From positions 1 to 10,909 of the forward strand of contig DAIEST010000150.1 in the NCBI GenBank assembly GCA_027346125.1: a stretch of 10,909 nucleotides of DNA, given 5' to 3'. Each line of letters begins with the position of its first letter. The stretch's first letter is position 1. The notes beneath the pieces were generated by a model. It did not search any database, was not told the origin of the DNA, and was given only the letters and a program-made list of their open reading frames with translations. Position numbers and translations under genes: made by a program. Origin of the DNA: Leptospirillum sp. (GTDB lineage Bacteria > Nitrospirota > Leptospirillia > Leptospirillales > Leptospirillaceae). Of the stretch, positions 1-5,344 are shown in pieces.

Positions 1-1041
1 TTTTTGAGAAACCTGATAGCCGGTGAGTCCAAGCGCACTGACGCCAATGGTCAGTTTTGTTTCGTCAAGATCGTTATCACCTTTTGAAAGTATCTGAACT
101 TCAGACCTGTCCACACAGGTAAGTCCCGGAATTTTCCGGATTCTTTCCCGTCCCCTTCTTGCAAGATCAAGGGTTTTTCCCAGGAGCTTCTTCCCTTCGG
201 TTGCCATCTGCATTCTGGCAAGGTCAAGCGAGGCCATCAGGATATAGGAAGGACTTGTCGTCTGGAGGTAGCGGAGAGTGGATGTCAATCTGGCCAGATC
301 AATCCGACGTGTTTTGACATGGAGGATGGAAGCCTGTGTCATTCCACCTATGATTTTATGGGTGGACTGGACACAAAGATCCACTCCTGCAGCCATGGCA
401 CTTATTGGTAGAGAATCATGAAAGTGGAGATGCGGACCATGGGCTTCGTCCAGAAGGACTGTAACATCTCTTCTATGAGCTTCTTCAACGATTTCCTTGA
501 GATTAAGCGTTACTCCGTAATAGTTGGGAGATGTCAGGAAGAGGGTCCGTGCTTCCGGGTGCCGGTCCATCGTCATGACGATGGACTCCGTCTGGTCATT
601 CAAGAGAAGCGAGGTATCTTCATTCTGTCGTAGTGGAACGAAGATTGGCCGACAATCGGACATGACCATTCCGGAAACGACAGATTTATGGAGGATCCGG
701 GTCACAATGACTGGTTCTCCGGGGTTCAGACACGAGAGAATCATTGCCTGATTGCCACCGGATGTTCCATTAACCAGAAAGAAGGACTGGTCTGCGTTAT
801 AGATATCGGCGGCTAGTTCCTGTGCCTCCCGGATGACTCCTCTCGGTTTCTGCAGAGAATCCACTTCATCCAGACAAGTCAGGTCGATCGAAAAAACCTT
901 GGGGCCAACAAACTTCCGGAATCGGGTGGAAATACCTTTTCCGCTTTTGTGTCCTGGTGTGTGGAAAGAGACTTTGCGACTCTCGGCCAAAGCGACCATT
1001 GCATCAAAAAGGGGGGTCCTGTAGTGGTCAAGGTTCGTCAT
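1..1041 (-). CDS. Orn/Lys/Arg decarboxylase family protein (PLP fold type I), C-terminus cut by window edge
   Basis: This is a PLP-dependent amino-acid decarboxylase that would make the primary polyamine: agmatine from arginine, putrescine from ornithine or cadaverine from lysine. Only the first 347 residues lie in the window. The N-terminal hallmark HTPGHK is at residues 27-32, a glycine-rich cofactor-phosphate loop NGTSGGN is at 91-97, TSPNYYGVT is at 170-178, and DEAHG is at 198-202. The Schiff-base lysine is K229 in STHK, followed by the conserved GGMTQAS. The order and spacing match the short group found in Bacillus SpeA, which usually runs to about 480-490 residues. The ATG at 1041 keeps the conserved YRTPLF start segment, although no clear Shine-Dalgarno precedes it. 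The gene begins 12 nt after the speE stop and in the same frame, so translation is probably coupled to speE. Family assignment is firm. Arginine is the likeliest substrate from the speD-speE context, but the sequence alone does not settle it. Confidence 0.9.
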   Translation of the reverse strand, partial: MTNLDHYRTPLFDAMVALAESRKVSFHTPGHKSGKGISTRFRKFVGPKVFSIDLTCLDEVDSLQKPRGVIREAQELAADIYNADQSFFLVNGTSGGNQAMILSCLNPGEPVIVTRILHKSVVSGMVMSDCRPIFVPLRQNEDTSLLLNDQTESIVMTMDRHPEARTLFLTSPNYYGVTLNLKEIVEEAHRRDVTVLLDEAHGPHLHFHDSLPISAMAAGVDLCVQSTHKIIGGMTQASILHVKTRRIDLARLTSTLRYLQTTSPSYILMASLDLARMQMATEGKKLLGKTLDLARRGRERIRKIPGLTCVDRSEVQILSKGDNDLDETKLTIGVSALGLTGYQVSQK

Positions 1042-1053
1042 TGTTTTTAAAGA

Positions 1054-1974
1054 TCAGTGATACGTAAAAAGAGGATGATTATCCTCAATGACGATCTTTG
1101 ATGCTTCCAGTTCCCTTCTTACATGCTTGGGAACCCCAAAGAGACCCTTGTGGGTTGTTCCGTCGTAGAACGAAAGGGGAGATGAAATTCTCTCCTGAAT
1201 TTTCTGGTCTACAAAAGCCTCCGAGAATTGACGGGGATCCTGATTTTTGGATGCGATGGCAAATCCCCAGGGAAGACCAAACGAAGGAATAAATGTCTGA
1301 TAGGGGGCCACGACCGGAAAAACCGAGTTGAGCGTTTGGTAGACAGCGGAAAAGTTCAGCAGATAGGGAATTGCGGCGGTGCCGGCCTGAAGGGAAAGTG
1401 TTCCGTTGGCAGAAAGTCTTCCCATGGCCATCTGGTAGAACTCACGGGTATACAGGAGGTATGCAGGACCTTCTTCGACCGGTTCCGACAAGTCAGTGAT
1501 GATGACGTCAAAAATTTCGTCTGTTTCTTCCAGATATTTGCGTGCATCGGTTGAAATCACTTTCGACCTTTTATCATCAAACGCGCCCTGATGCCAGGAT
1601 GGCAAATGTTTTTTGCACTGTTCAATGACCTGATCGTCGATATCGACCATGACGGCTTTCTCGACGCTTCGATGTCGGAGTACTTCCCGTAGTGTTGCAC
1701 CTTCTCCCCCCCCGATGACGAGGACGGATTTGGGGGCCGGGTGGGTTAACATGACCGGGTGAACGAGTGTCTCATGGTAAATGAACTCATCTACTGATGA
1801 CGCCTGCATCTTGTCATCCAGAATCAGGCATGTCCCGAATGCTCCGGAGCGAACAATGTCCATCTTCTGGAACTTGGTCTGGACAGATACCAGAATTTCT
1901 GTAATGCCGTGCATATGTCCGAGATGCGGGGATGAGTACTCAATATACCACTTGGAAGTCCTGGGCGCGCTCAT
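1054..1974 (-). CDS. speE: polyamine aminopropyltransferase (SpeE family, thermospermine/triamine-synthase-like)
   Basis: The enzyme transfers the aminopropyl group of decarboxylated S-adenosylmethionine to an amine acceptor in the cytoplasm. I chose the ATG at 1974 (306 aa) because WYIEY at residues 9-13 is the normal family beginning; the longer reading frame from 2133 runs deep inside speD. Landmarks are DEFIYHE at 62-68, the nucleotide-binding GGGEG at 88-92, the ribose-contacting acidic residues in VDIDD at 110-114, and catalytic D161 in ITDLSEP. The segment from 161 to 180 has the form DLxEP..GPA..LYTxEFY. From memory, this agrees with plant ACL5 thermospermine synthase and the Thermus enzyme, which read DLxDP, rather than with the DSTDP-type spermidine synthases. 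The later WGFAIAS at 236-242 also fits that branch. The first 35 bp overlap the end of speD and the Shine-Dalgarno is weak, so translational coupling is likely. The acceptor may be agmatine, putrescine or spermidine. Confidence 0.92.
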   Translation of the reverse strand: MSAPRTSKWYIEYSSPHLGHMHGITEILVSVQTKFQKMDIVRSGAFGTCLILDDKMQASSVDEFIYHETLVHPVMLTHPAPKSVLVIGGGEGATLREVLRHRSVEKAVMVDIDDQVIEQCKKHLPSWHQGAFDDKRSKVISTDARKYLEETDEIFDVIITDLSEPVEEGPAYLLYTREFYQMAMGRLSANGTLSLQAGTAAIPYLLNFSAVYQTLNSVFPVVAPYQTFIPSFGLPWGFAIASKNQDPRQFSEAFVDQKIQERISSPLSFYDGTTHKGLFGVPKHVRRELEASKIVIEDNHPLFTYH

Positions 1975-2404
1975 TGGCCTGGGCAGTTCCTTTCTCGTCT
2001 TGAGTGTTTTCTGAATGGGACTCAGGTGTTTTATGGGGAACTTTTGCATTTTCGATTCCAATAATCCCTCTCTTGACTTCATGGATGCTGGGATTGTTGG
2101 AATGAAATGCTTTTGCCAGATAGAGGGCCGCAACCTCCGGCTTCAAGGTGTCGCCGCAAGTAAAGATATCCACGGCAGCGTACCGGTATTCGGGCCAGGT
2201 ATGAATGGTGAGATGGGATTCAGCGATGACAACGACACCACTCACGCCAAAAGGACTGAATTCATGGAACCGATCATCAACGATGGTGGCTTTCGCTTCC
2301 AGAGCAGCATCCAGCATTGCTTGCCGGATGAAGGAAACATCGTTCAGTTGCTCGTTTTGGCAATCCTTCAGTTCGACAAGAAGGTGGGTTCCTAAAGCGT
2401 GCAC
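1940..2404 (-). CDS. speD: S-adenosylmethionine decarboxylase proenzyme, class 1B (prokaryotic, pyruvoyl-dependent)
   Basis: SpeD makes decarboxylated S-adenosylmethionine, the aminopropyl donor used by the next gene, speE. I place the start at the GTG at 2404 rather than the in-frame ATG at 2422. A GGAGG lies 7 nt upstream of the GTG, no Shine-Dalgarno serves the ATG, and VHALGTH then lines up with the usual first residues of the family. With this start (154 aa) the self-cleavage pair is E62-S63, where Ser becomes the pyruvoyl cofactor, with H68 and C83 as the processing and catalytic residues. These are the same numbers as in the Thermotoga maritima enzyme, as I recall it. The motif run SGVVVIAESH and IHTWPEY is intact. 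After about residue 120 comes a hydrophilic, charged tail, probably disordered, with no counterpart that I recognise. Its end overlaps speE by 35 bp. The enzyme probably works as an (alpha-beta) dimer in the cytoplasm. Confidence 0.95.
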   Translation of the reverse strand: MHALGTHLLVELKDCQNEQLNDVSFIRQAMLDAALEAKATIVDDRFHEFSPFGVSGVVVIAESHLTIHTWPEYRYAAVDIFTCGDTLKPEVAALYLAKAFHSNNPSIHEVKRGIIGIENAKVPHKTPESHSENTQDEKGTAQANERAQDFQVVY

Positions 2405-2426
2405 TCTGTTGCCTCCGATCATGACG

Positions 2427-2576
2427 TTAGGTCAGTCCGAAGCCTTTCGGCCAGACTAGCCAAAGCCCACATTCCAGAGAAGGAGTGGGGCGTGGTTCCG
2501 GGGACCCGATCCATCTGAGCCCCAATGAATGGGAATTGAAAACCGCTGATTTCGAGCTACAGGGTTGAGACCTCAT
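2427..2576 (-). CDS. possible small upstream ORF (49 aa) in the speD leader
   Basis: An ATG at 2576 is preceded by AAGGAG with a 5-nt spacer, one of the better ribosome binding sites in the left arm. It opens a 49-codon frame that ends in TAA at 2427-2429, 22 nt before the GTG start of speD. The predicted peptide is rich in Ser, Pro, Arg and Trp, has no recognisable domain, and looks like translated non-coding sequence. What favours it is its position and ribosome binding site: translation would run through the leader hairpin at 2430-2461 and stop beside the speD ribosome binding site. That arrangement would suit a leader peptide or translational coupling. It may equally be chance. I give it as a hypothesis only. 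Confidence 0.22.
   Translation of the reverse strand: MRSQPCSSKSAVFNSHSLGLRWIGSPEPRPTPSLECGLWLVWPKGFGLT
2430..2461 (-). promoter_or_regulatory. GNRA-capped hairpin in the speD 5' leader
   Basis: In the minus-strand RNA the inner stem is GGCC-GAAA-GGCU, a GAAA tetraloop. Below it a two-base bulge (UC) leads to a second stem pairing AGUCU with GGACU, extended by GGC/ACC with one mismatch. It ends 25 nt before the GTG start of speD. No U-tract follows, so it is not an intrinsic terminator in this form. It could be a 5' stabiliser or part of a regulatory fold. The pairing is visible in the sequence; a role is inference. Confidence 0.4.
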
Positions 2577-2741
2577 CAGAGCTCCTTAGCCTTTTGCTGA
2601 GAATCGAATTCTATTGCCTGAAAGCCATTTGGATTGATCGAGCTTTTCCGCAGGTTGCCCGCCCTTTATTTGAGGGGTTATGAGAGCGGCCATATGATAC
2701 TCTTTTTCAAGGGGATTTCAAGACAAAACTTAATACTGTTC

Positions 2742-2770
2742 TTAATATCTCGAACACTCATGAAAGTCAA
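2742..2770 (-). promoter_or_regulatory. sigma70-type promoter for the speD-speE-decarboxylase operon
   Basis: On the minus strand TTGACT (2770-2765) is followed after exactly 17 bp by TATTAA (2747-2742). This gives a five-of-six match to the -35 box and four of six to the -10 box. It lies downstream of the terminator of the preceding gene and upstream of speD, where an operon promoter is needed. A second TATTAA follows at 2735-2730. The predicted transcript would carry a leader of about 330 nt before the speD GTG, long enough to hold regulatory structure. Confidence 0.5.
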
Positions 2771-2814
2771 TGGATATCTGTCTTTTCCCGGTGTTTTGCG
2801 AAGCACTGTCATAC

Positions 2815-2839
2815 AGGGATTTTTTGTGTGGAAATCCCT
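2815..2839. repeat. 8-bp inverted repeat upstream of the spe promoter
   Basis: AGGGATTT at 2815-2822 and AAATCCCT at 2832-2839 are perfect reverse complements separated by 9 nt. The repeat lies about 45 bp upstream of the predicted -35 box of the spe operon and about 58 bp past the terminator hairpin. It could be an operator or a secondary hairpin at the 3' end of the upstream transcript. It has no T-run on the minus-strand side; on the plus-strand side the Ts fall in the loop. Confidence 0.35.
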
Positions 2840-2896
2840 CAATTTGATCAGGGAAGCAGATTTTATTGGCGTGGCTGTTCAATCGGGTTCCCCGGG

Positions 2897-2931
2897 AAAA
2901 CAGTGCCGCTTGGAGTGTCCGGCACTGTTTT
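2897..2931 (-). terminator. intrinsic terminator after the secreted-protein gene
   Basis: A perfect 12-bp inverted repeat (2897-2908 with 2920-2931) encloses an 11-nt loop. Its core pairs CAGTGCCG with CGGCACTG. On the minus strand it starts 14 nt after the stop codon of the gene at 2945 and ends in four Ts. On the plus strand it ends in five Ts, so it could act in both directions. It separates the secreted-protein transcript from the spe operon. Confidence 0.85.
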
Positions 2932-2944
2932 TCAGGAATTGTTG

Positions 2945-3571
2945 TTATTTGACGGCCCATGACGCAACCGGAATTGTGTTGATACGGCGGGTAAAGTCTG
3001 AAAGAAATGTCGTAAAAGGGATAAGTGCAGTCTGATCGGATTTCCTGATTCTAACCTTGACGTAAAGAGATCTGTCTCCCTTGATAAATCTTCCGACGTC
3101 CTGGAATTCGATCCTTTTTCCATGGAAGAGATCCTGGGATAGAATGACCACAAATACACCCCTATCGAAAGCTCCATGTTTTACAAGATGGCCATTCTTG
3201 TCATATGTCTTGACTACAATCGCATCCAACAATCTTCGTTCGTGTCTGGGATGCCAGAAATGGTAAGTGATTTCTGAAACCCCGTGAAAAGTTGGGGTGT
3301 CGGGAATCGCAACGGTTCTTCCTGCTCCGTCCCGGTATGGTTTTTCCTTTGTGATGTCTAGGGAGAATTTGTTGTAGTGGATAATGTTCTTGAGCGAGAA
3401 GTCGAACGTTCCGTTTTTGATGACCATTCCTTTATCTGTGACAAAGAAAACCTTTGTCGTCTTGGCCTGAACAATCGTTGGCAGGTGTACTGAGAATGCC
3501 AGCGCAGCAGCCATACCGATTAAAAATCGACCAAGGAAAAAAGTTGCTTGGTACCGGGTTGAGCCTGTCAT
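2945..3571 (-). CDS. secreted or periplasmic protein of unknown function
   Basis: I do not recognise this 208-residue protein. It has a clear Sec signal peptide: arginines at 6 and 15, a hydrophobic core at about 16-30, and a likely cleavage site after VQA at 34-36. The mature part of about 172 residues has no cysteine, is rich in basic residues and aromatic positions, and alternates hydrophobic and polar residues in a way that suggests beta strands (for example 116-123, 138-144 and 168-175). A small H/R-rich patch lies at 104-113. No catalytic motif, lipobox or membrane anchor is visible after the signal peptide. The ATG at 3571 is supported by CAGGAG with a short spacer. The gene stands alone: its own terminator follows 14 nt after the stop, and about 480 bp of non-coding DNA lies upstream. 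Export is a reasonable inference; the function is unknown. Confidence 0.85.
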   Translation of the reverse strand: MTGSTRYQATFFLGRFLIGMAAALAFSVHLPTIVQAKTTKVFFVTDKGMVIKNGTFDFSLKNIIHYNKFSLDITKEKPYRDGAGRTVAIPDTPTFHGVSEITYHFWHPRHERRLLDAIVVKTYDKNGHLVKHGAFDRGVFVVILSQDLFHGKRIEFQDVGRFIKGDRSLYVKVRIRKSDQTALIPFTTFLSDFTRRINTIPVASWAVK

Positions 3572-4055
3572 GATTTCTCCTGAAGTTCTCGTTTATGGCC
3601 GGATTAAATCGGATTCGCTTCTCTCTCAGTGCGCTCCCGGTGTAGGCAAATAGATTAAGGATGACTTCGATACTGGATGCGAGAGATCATACAAAAGATC
3701 GGGGGAGAAGAGAAGCATCCCTTTTACTGGAACGAGATCATGGACTTGTGTCAGAGACTCAGTGATTTCTGGGTGCTTGCCAGAGAATAGGGGTTCTGTC
3801 AGAATCCGGGCGCTCAGGAGAAAGGCTTTTAAGTTCTTCTCCTGAAGAGTTTTGCGTTTTTGTCTTCTGCGTTGTGGAAGTGATCGGGTTCCGTTTGGGG
3901 GAAACAGGAACTTGGTGTTGGGCAGCAATAGGGTTGTCGGGGGTCCCGCCCTATTTTAGGGTAGACAGTCAATCCGGTTGGGTCAATCGGTGTGCACCAG
4001 ATCCCACTTCCCCTGGGAAACTTGCACGTTTTCTGGAATGAAAGGCGGCAGTAAG
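3572..4055. other. divergent intergenic region
   Basis: About 480 bp between the minus-strand secreted-protein gene and the plus-strand cysteine-cluster gene, so promoters in both directions are expected here. I could not find a convincing -35/-10 pair for either side. A minus-strand open frame from 3928 to 3626 (about 100 codons) needs a TTG start, has no Shine-Dalgarno and resembles no family I know. A plus-strand in-frame extension of the next gene (3978-4055) also lacks a ribosome binding site. The region carries the inverted repeat at 3814-3845 and a short palindromic CCCTA/TAGGG near 3940-3960. No RNA gene is recognised. Confidence 0.6.
3814..3845. repeat. 9-bp perfect inverted repeat in the divergent intergenic region
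   Basis: TCAGGAGAA at 3814-3822 and TTCTCCTGA at 3837-3845 are perfect complements around a 14-nt loop. The right arm, extended to TTCTCCTGAAG, recurs at 3575-3585, where it is the ribosome binding site region of the secreted-protein gene. It may be an operator, a mobile hairpin or a relic of duplication. The pattern itself is seen; any role is unproven. Confidence 0.4.
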
Positions 4056-4781
4056 ATGTCCGTTGGAGTGTTCGTGCCTTTTCCTGGGAAGAAAGTGGAC
4101 CCTGTCCTGATAGGGGCAATCTGGGTGGATCCCAGTCTTTGGACAGCCCGTTATGAATGTGATGTCACTCTTCAGAATTGCCATTCGATGTGTTGTTACC
4201 GCTCAAACATTCTGGCTCCGGGGGAGAAGGAAAAGATTCAGCCGCATATGACTGGAATCTTGCCCTATATGACATCGAAGAAGCAGGAGATTTACCGGAA
4301 AAACGGTGCTTTTGAAGCGAACTGCAATACTCAGTGTCCTACGGGGTGCGAACTCAATGAGGACGAGATCAATGCAATGGCCCGAGAATTTCCTCTTGAA
4401 AAGGATTTCCGTTGCAATCTCATTGTTCGCCAGGAGGAGTCGGGTGAAGAAATGGACTCGTGCATTTTCCTTGCGAAGAATGGTCAGGGGGAGAATCATT
4501 GTGCGATTCACGCATATGCGTTGGATCAGGGGATGAACTGGATGGAGATCAAGCCTGTGGATTGTATCCAGTATCCGTTGGCGGTCTATCACCAGGAAGG
4601 AAGAACGATTCTGGGCGTTCAGACGACATCATTCCTGTCCCATCTCCCATGTCATGACAGTGGGCTTGGGCCCCTTCTTTACCAGTCGATGGAAGGGACG
4701 ATCCGTTTTCTGGCTGGAGACGAATTCTTTGAGTCACTGGATCTGTTTGTCCGGGAGAAAGTCCTGATCGGCAATAAATGA
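4056..4781 (+). CDS. cysteine-cluster protein, DUF3109/YkgJ-like (putative Fe/Zn-binding)
   Basis: A soluble protein of about 241 residues with 12 cysteines in a regular pattern: C35, C42, C46-C47, then C90-x3-C94-x3-C98, then C120, C136, C149 (in HCAIH), C170 (in DCIQYPL) and C199. The order of an N-terminal CxxxCC, a central CIFL, CAIH and a final C-x-x-P-L resembles the DUF3109 and YkgJ families, which are thought to bind iron or zinc. I assign this from motif memory, not from a search. I prefer the ATG at 4056 because the family-like sequence begins just after it and AAAGGCGG lies upstream; an ATG at 4038 and a longer frame from 3978 are alternatives. No signal peptide or membrane segment is seen. 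It opens the plus-strand gene run, and pgpA follows after 51 bp. A biochemical role cannot be stated. Confidence 0.8.
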   Translation: MSVGVFVPFPGKKVDPVLIGAIWVDPSLWTARYECDVTLQNCHSMCCYRSNILAPGEKEKIQPHMTGILPYMTSKKQEIYRKNGAFEANCNTQCPTGCELNEDEINAMAREFPLEKDFRCNLIVRQEESGEEMDSCIFLAKNGQGENHCAIHAYALDQGMNWMEIKPVDCIQYPLAVYHQEGRTILGVQTTSFLSHLPCHDSGLGPLLYQSMEGTIRFLAGDEFFESLDLFVREKVLIGNK

Positions 4782-4832
4782 AAGGATGAGTCTGGATTTG
4801 GACAAATCTCCTCATGTGTCCGGAAAAATCAG

Positions 4833-5303
4833 GTGAATTGGAAGACTCGGCAATTGAACCGCTGGATCTGCACTGTTGGCGGGGTTGGCTTATTGCCGGC
4901 TGCTCCTGGGACGTGGTGCAGTGCTGTGGCTCTCGTCACCTGGTTTTTGATTCCCGCGCGATTTCTGTTCTACGAGTGGATTGCAGTCGGGACGCTTCTG
5001 GTCGTCGGTGTTGTGGCATCCGATCAGCTGGTTCGGAAAGCAGAGATCAAGGATCCGCCGGAGATAGTGATTGATGAGTTTGTTGGTCAATTCATTTCTC
5101 TCTTTGCTGTCCGGCATGATATAATTCACGGATTGCTGGCTTTTATCTTCTTTAGGGTGCTTGATATCGTCAAGCCGGGCCCGATACGTTCCGCGGAGCG
5201 TCTTGACGGTGGGTTTGGCATTATGGCGGATGATGTTCTGGCAGGTGTGATTGCAGGTCTCCTTCTTTGGGGAGTTGAAAAACTATCGTTTTCTGGACTC
5301 TGA
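4833..5303 (+). CDS. pgpA: phosphatidylglycerophosphatase A
   Basis: PgpA removes the phosphate from phosphatidylglycerol phosphate to give phosphatidylglycerol, at the inner membrane. The 156 residues contain all family blocks in order: GGVGLLPAAPGTW at 16-28, DPPEIVIDEFVGQ at 74-86 with the paired acids D81-E82, FFRVLDIVKPGPIR at 106-119, and GGFGIMADDVLAG at 126-138 with D133-D134. Hydrophobic stretches at about 29-47, 48-64, 95-108 and 132-147 fit the usual integral-membrane topology. The start is the GTG at 4833; the frame is open back to 4782 but offers no ATG, and the ribosome binding site is weak. The stop lies 41 bp before recA. Many bacteria have pgpA-cinA-recA in this order; cinA is missing here. 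Confidence 0.93.
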   Translation: MNWKTRQLNRWICTVGGVGLLPAAPGTWCSAVALVTWFLIPARFLFYEWIAVGTLLVVGVVASDQLVRKAEIKDPPEIVIDEFVGQFISLFAVRHDIIHGLLAFIFFRVLDIVKPGPIRSAERLDGGFGIMADDVLAGVIAGLLLWGVEKLSFSGL

Positions 5304-5315
5304 ATGATCAGTCAG
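5300..5315. promoter_or_regulatory. CTG-N10-CAG palindrome upstream of recA (possible LexA-type site)
   Basis: The 16-mer reads CTGA-a-TGATCA-g-TCAG and is symmetric apart from one base pair. It satisfies the CTG-N10-CAG spacing of the E. coli LexA box, but its inner bases (A after CTG and T before CAG) differ from the usual CTGT/ACAG. It overlaps the pgpA stop codon and ends 29 bp before the recA ATG. A contiguous GAACGTTC palindrome at 5325-5332, next to the recA ribosome binding site, recalls the half-sites of Gram-positive SOS boxes but lacks their 4-bp spacer. A regulatory role is inference. Confidence 0.3.
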
Positions 5316-5344
5316 GTCTGTCGGGAACGTTCATAAGGGAGGAT

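Larger units (their letters stand above)
2405..2896. other. intergenic region between the secreted-protein terminator and speD
   Basis: About 490 bp with no convincing protein gene on either strand. A plus-strand open frame from 2634 to 3035 reads through the terminator and into the antisense of the next gene, so I treat it as spurious. The region holds an 8-bp perfect inverted repeat at 2815-2839, the promoter-like pair at 2742-2770, a possible 49-codon upstream ORF, and the GAAA-loop hairpin at 2430-2461. I recognise no riboswitch class or tRNA in it. Confidence 0.6.

Noticed and set aside
221..230. Gln in place of the first Glu in the MltG EKE-type motif (residues 221-230 of MltG) as a sign of inactivation
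   Set aside because: The second Glu (E228) is retained, and Gln at the first position occurs in other homologues I recall. The coordinates here are protein residues, not bases.
2530..2590. Hammerhead-ribozyme-like CTGATGAG and GAAA on the minus strand in the speD leader
   Set aside because: The bases between the two motifs do not form the required stem II, so the resemblance looks accidental.
2634..3035. Plus-strand open frame of 133 codons
   Set aside because: It spans the intrinsic terminator and the antisense of the secreted-protein gene, has no clear ribosome binding site and no family likeness.
3626..3928. Minus-strand open frame of 100 codons upstream of the secreted-protein gene
   Set aside because: It needs a TTG start with no Shine-Dalgarno, and the sequence shows no domain or signal. 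It could be real but cannot be supported.
4782..4832. Hairpin GATTT/AAATC between the cysteine-cluster gene and pgpA
   Set aside because: The stem is only 5 bp and no T-run follows, so it is not convincing as a terminator.
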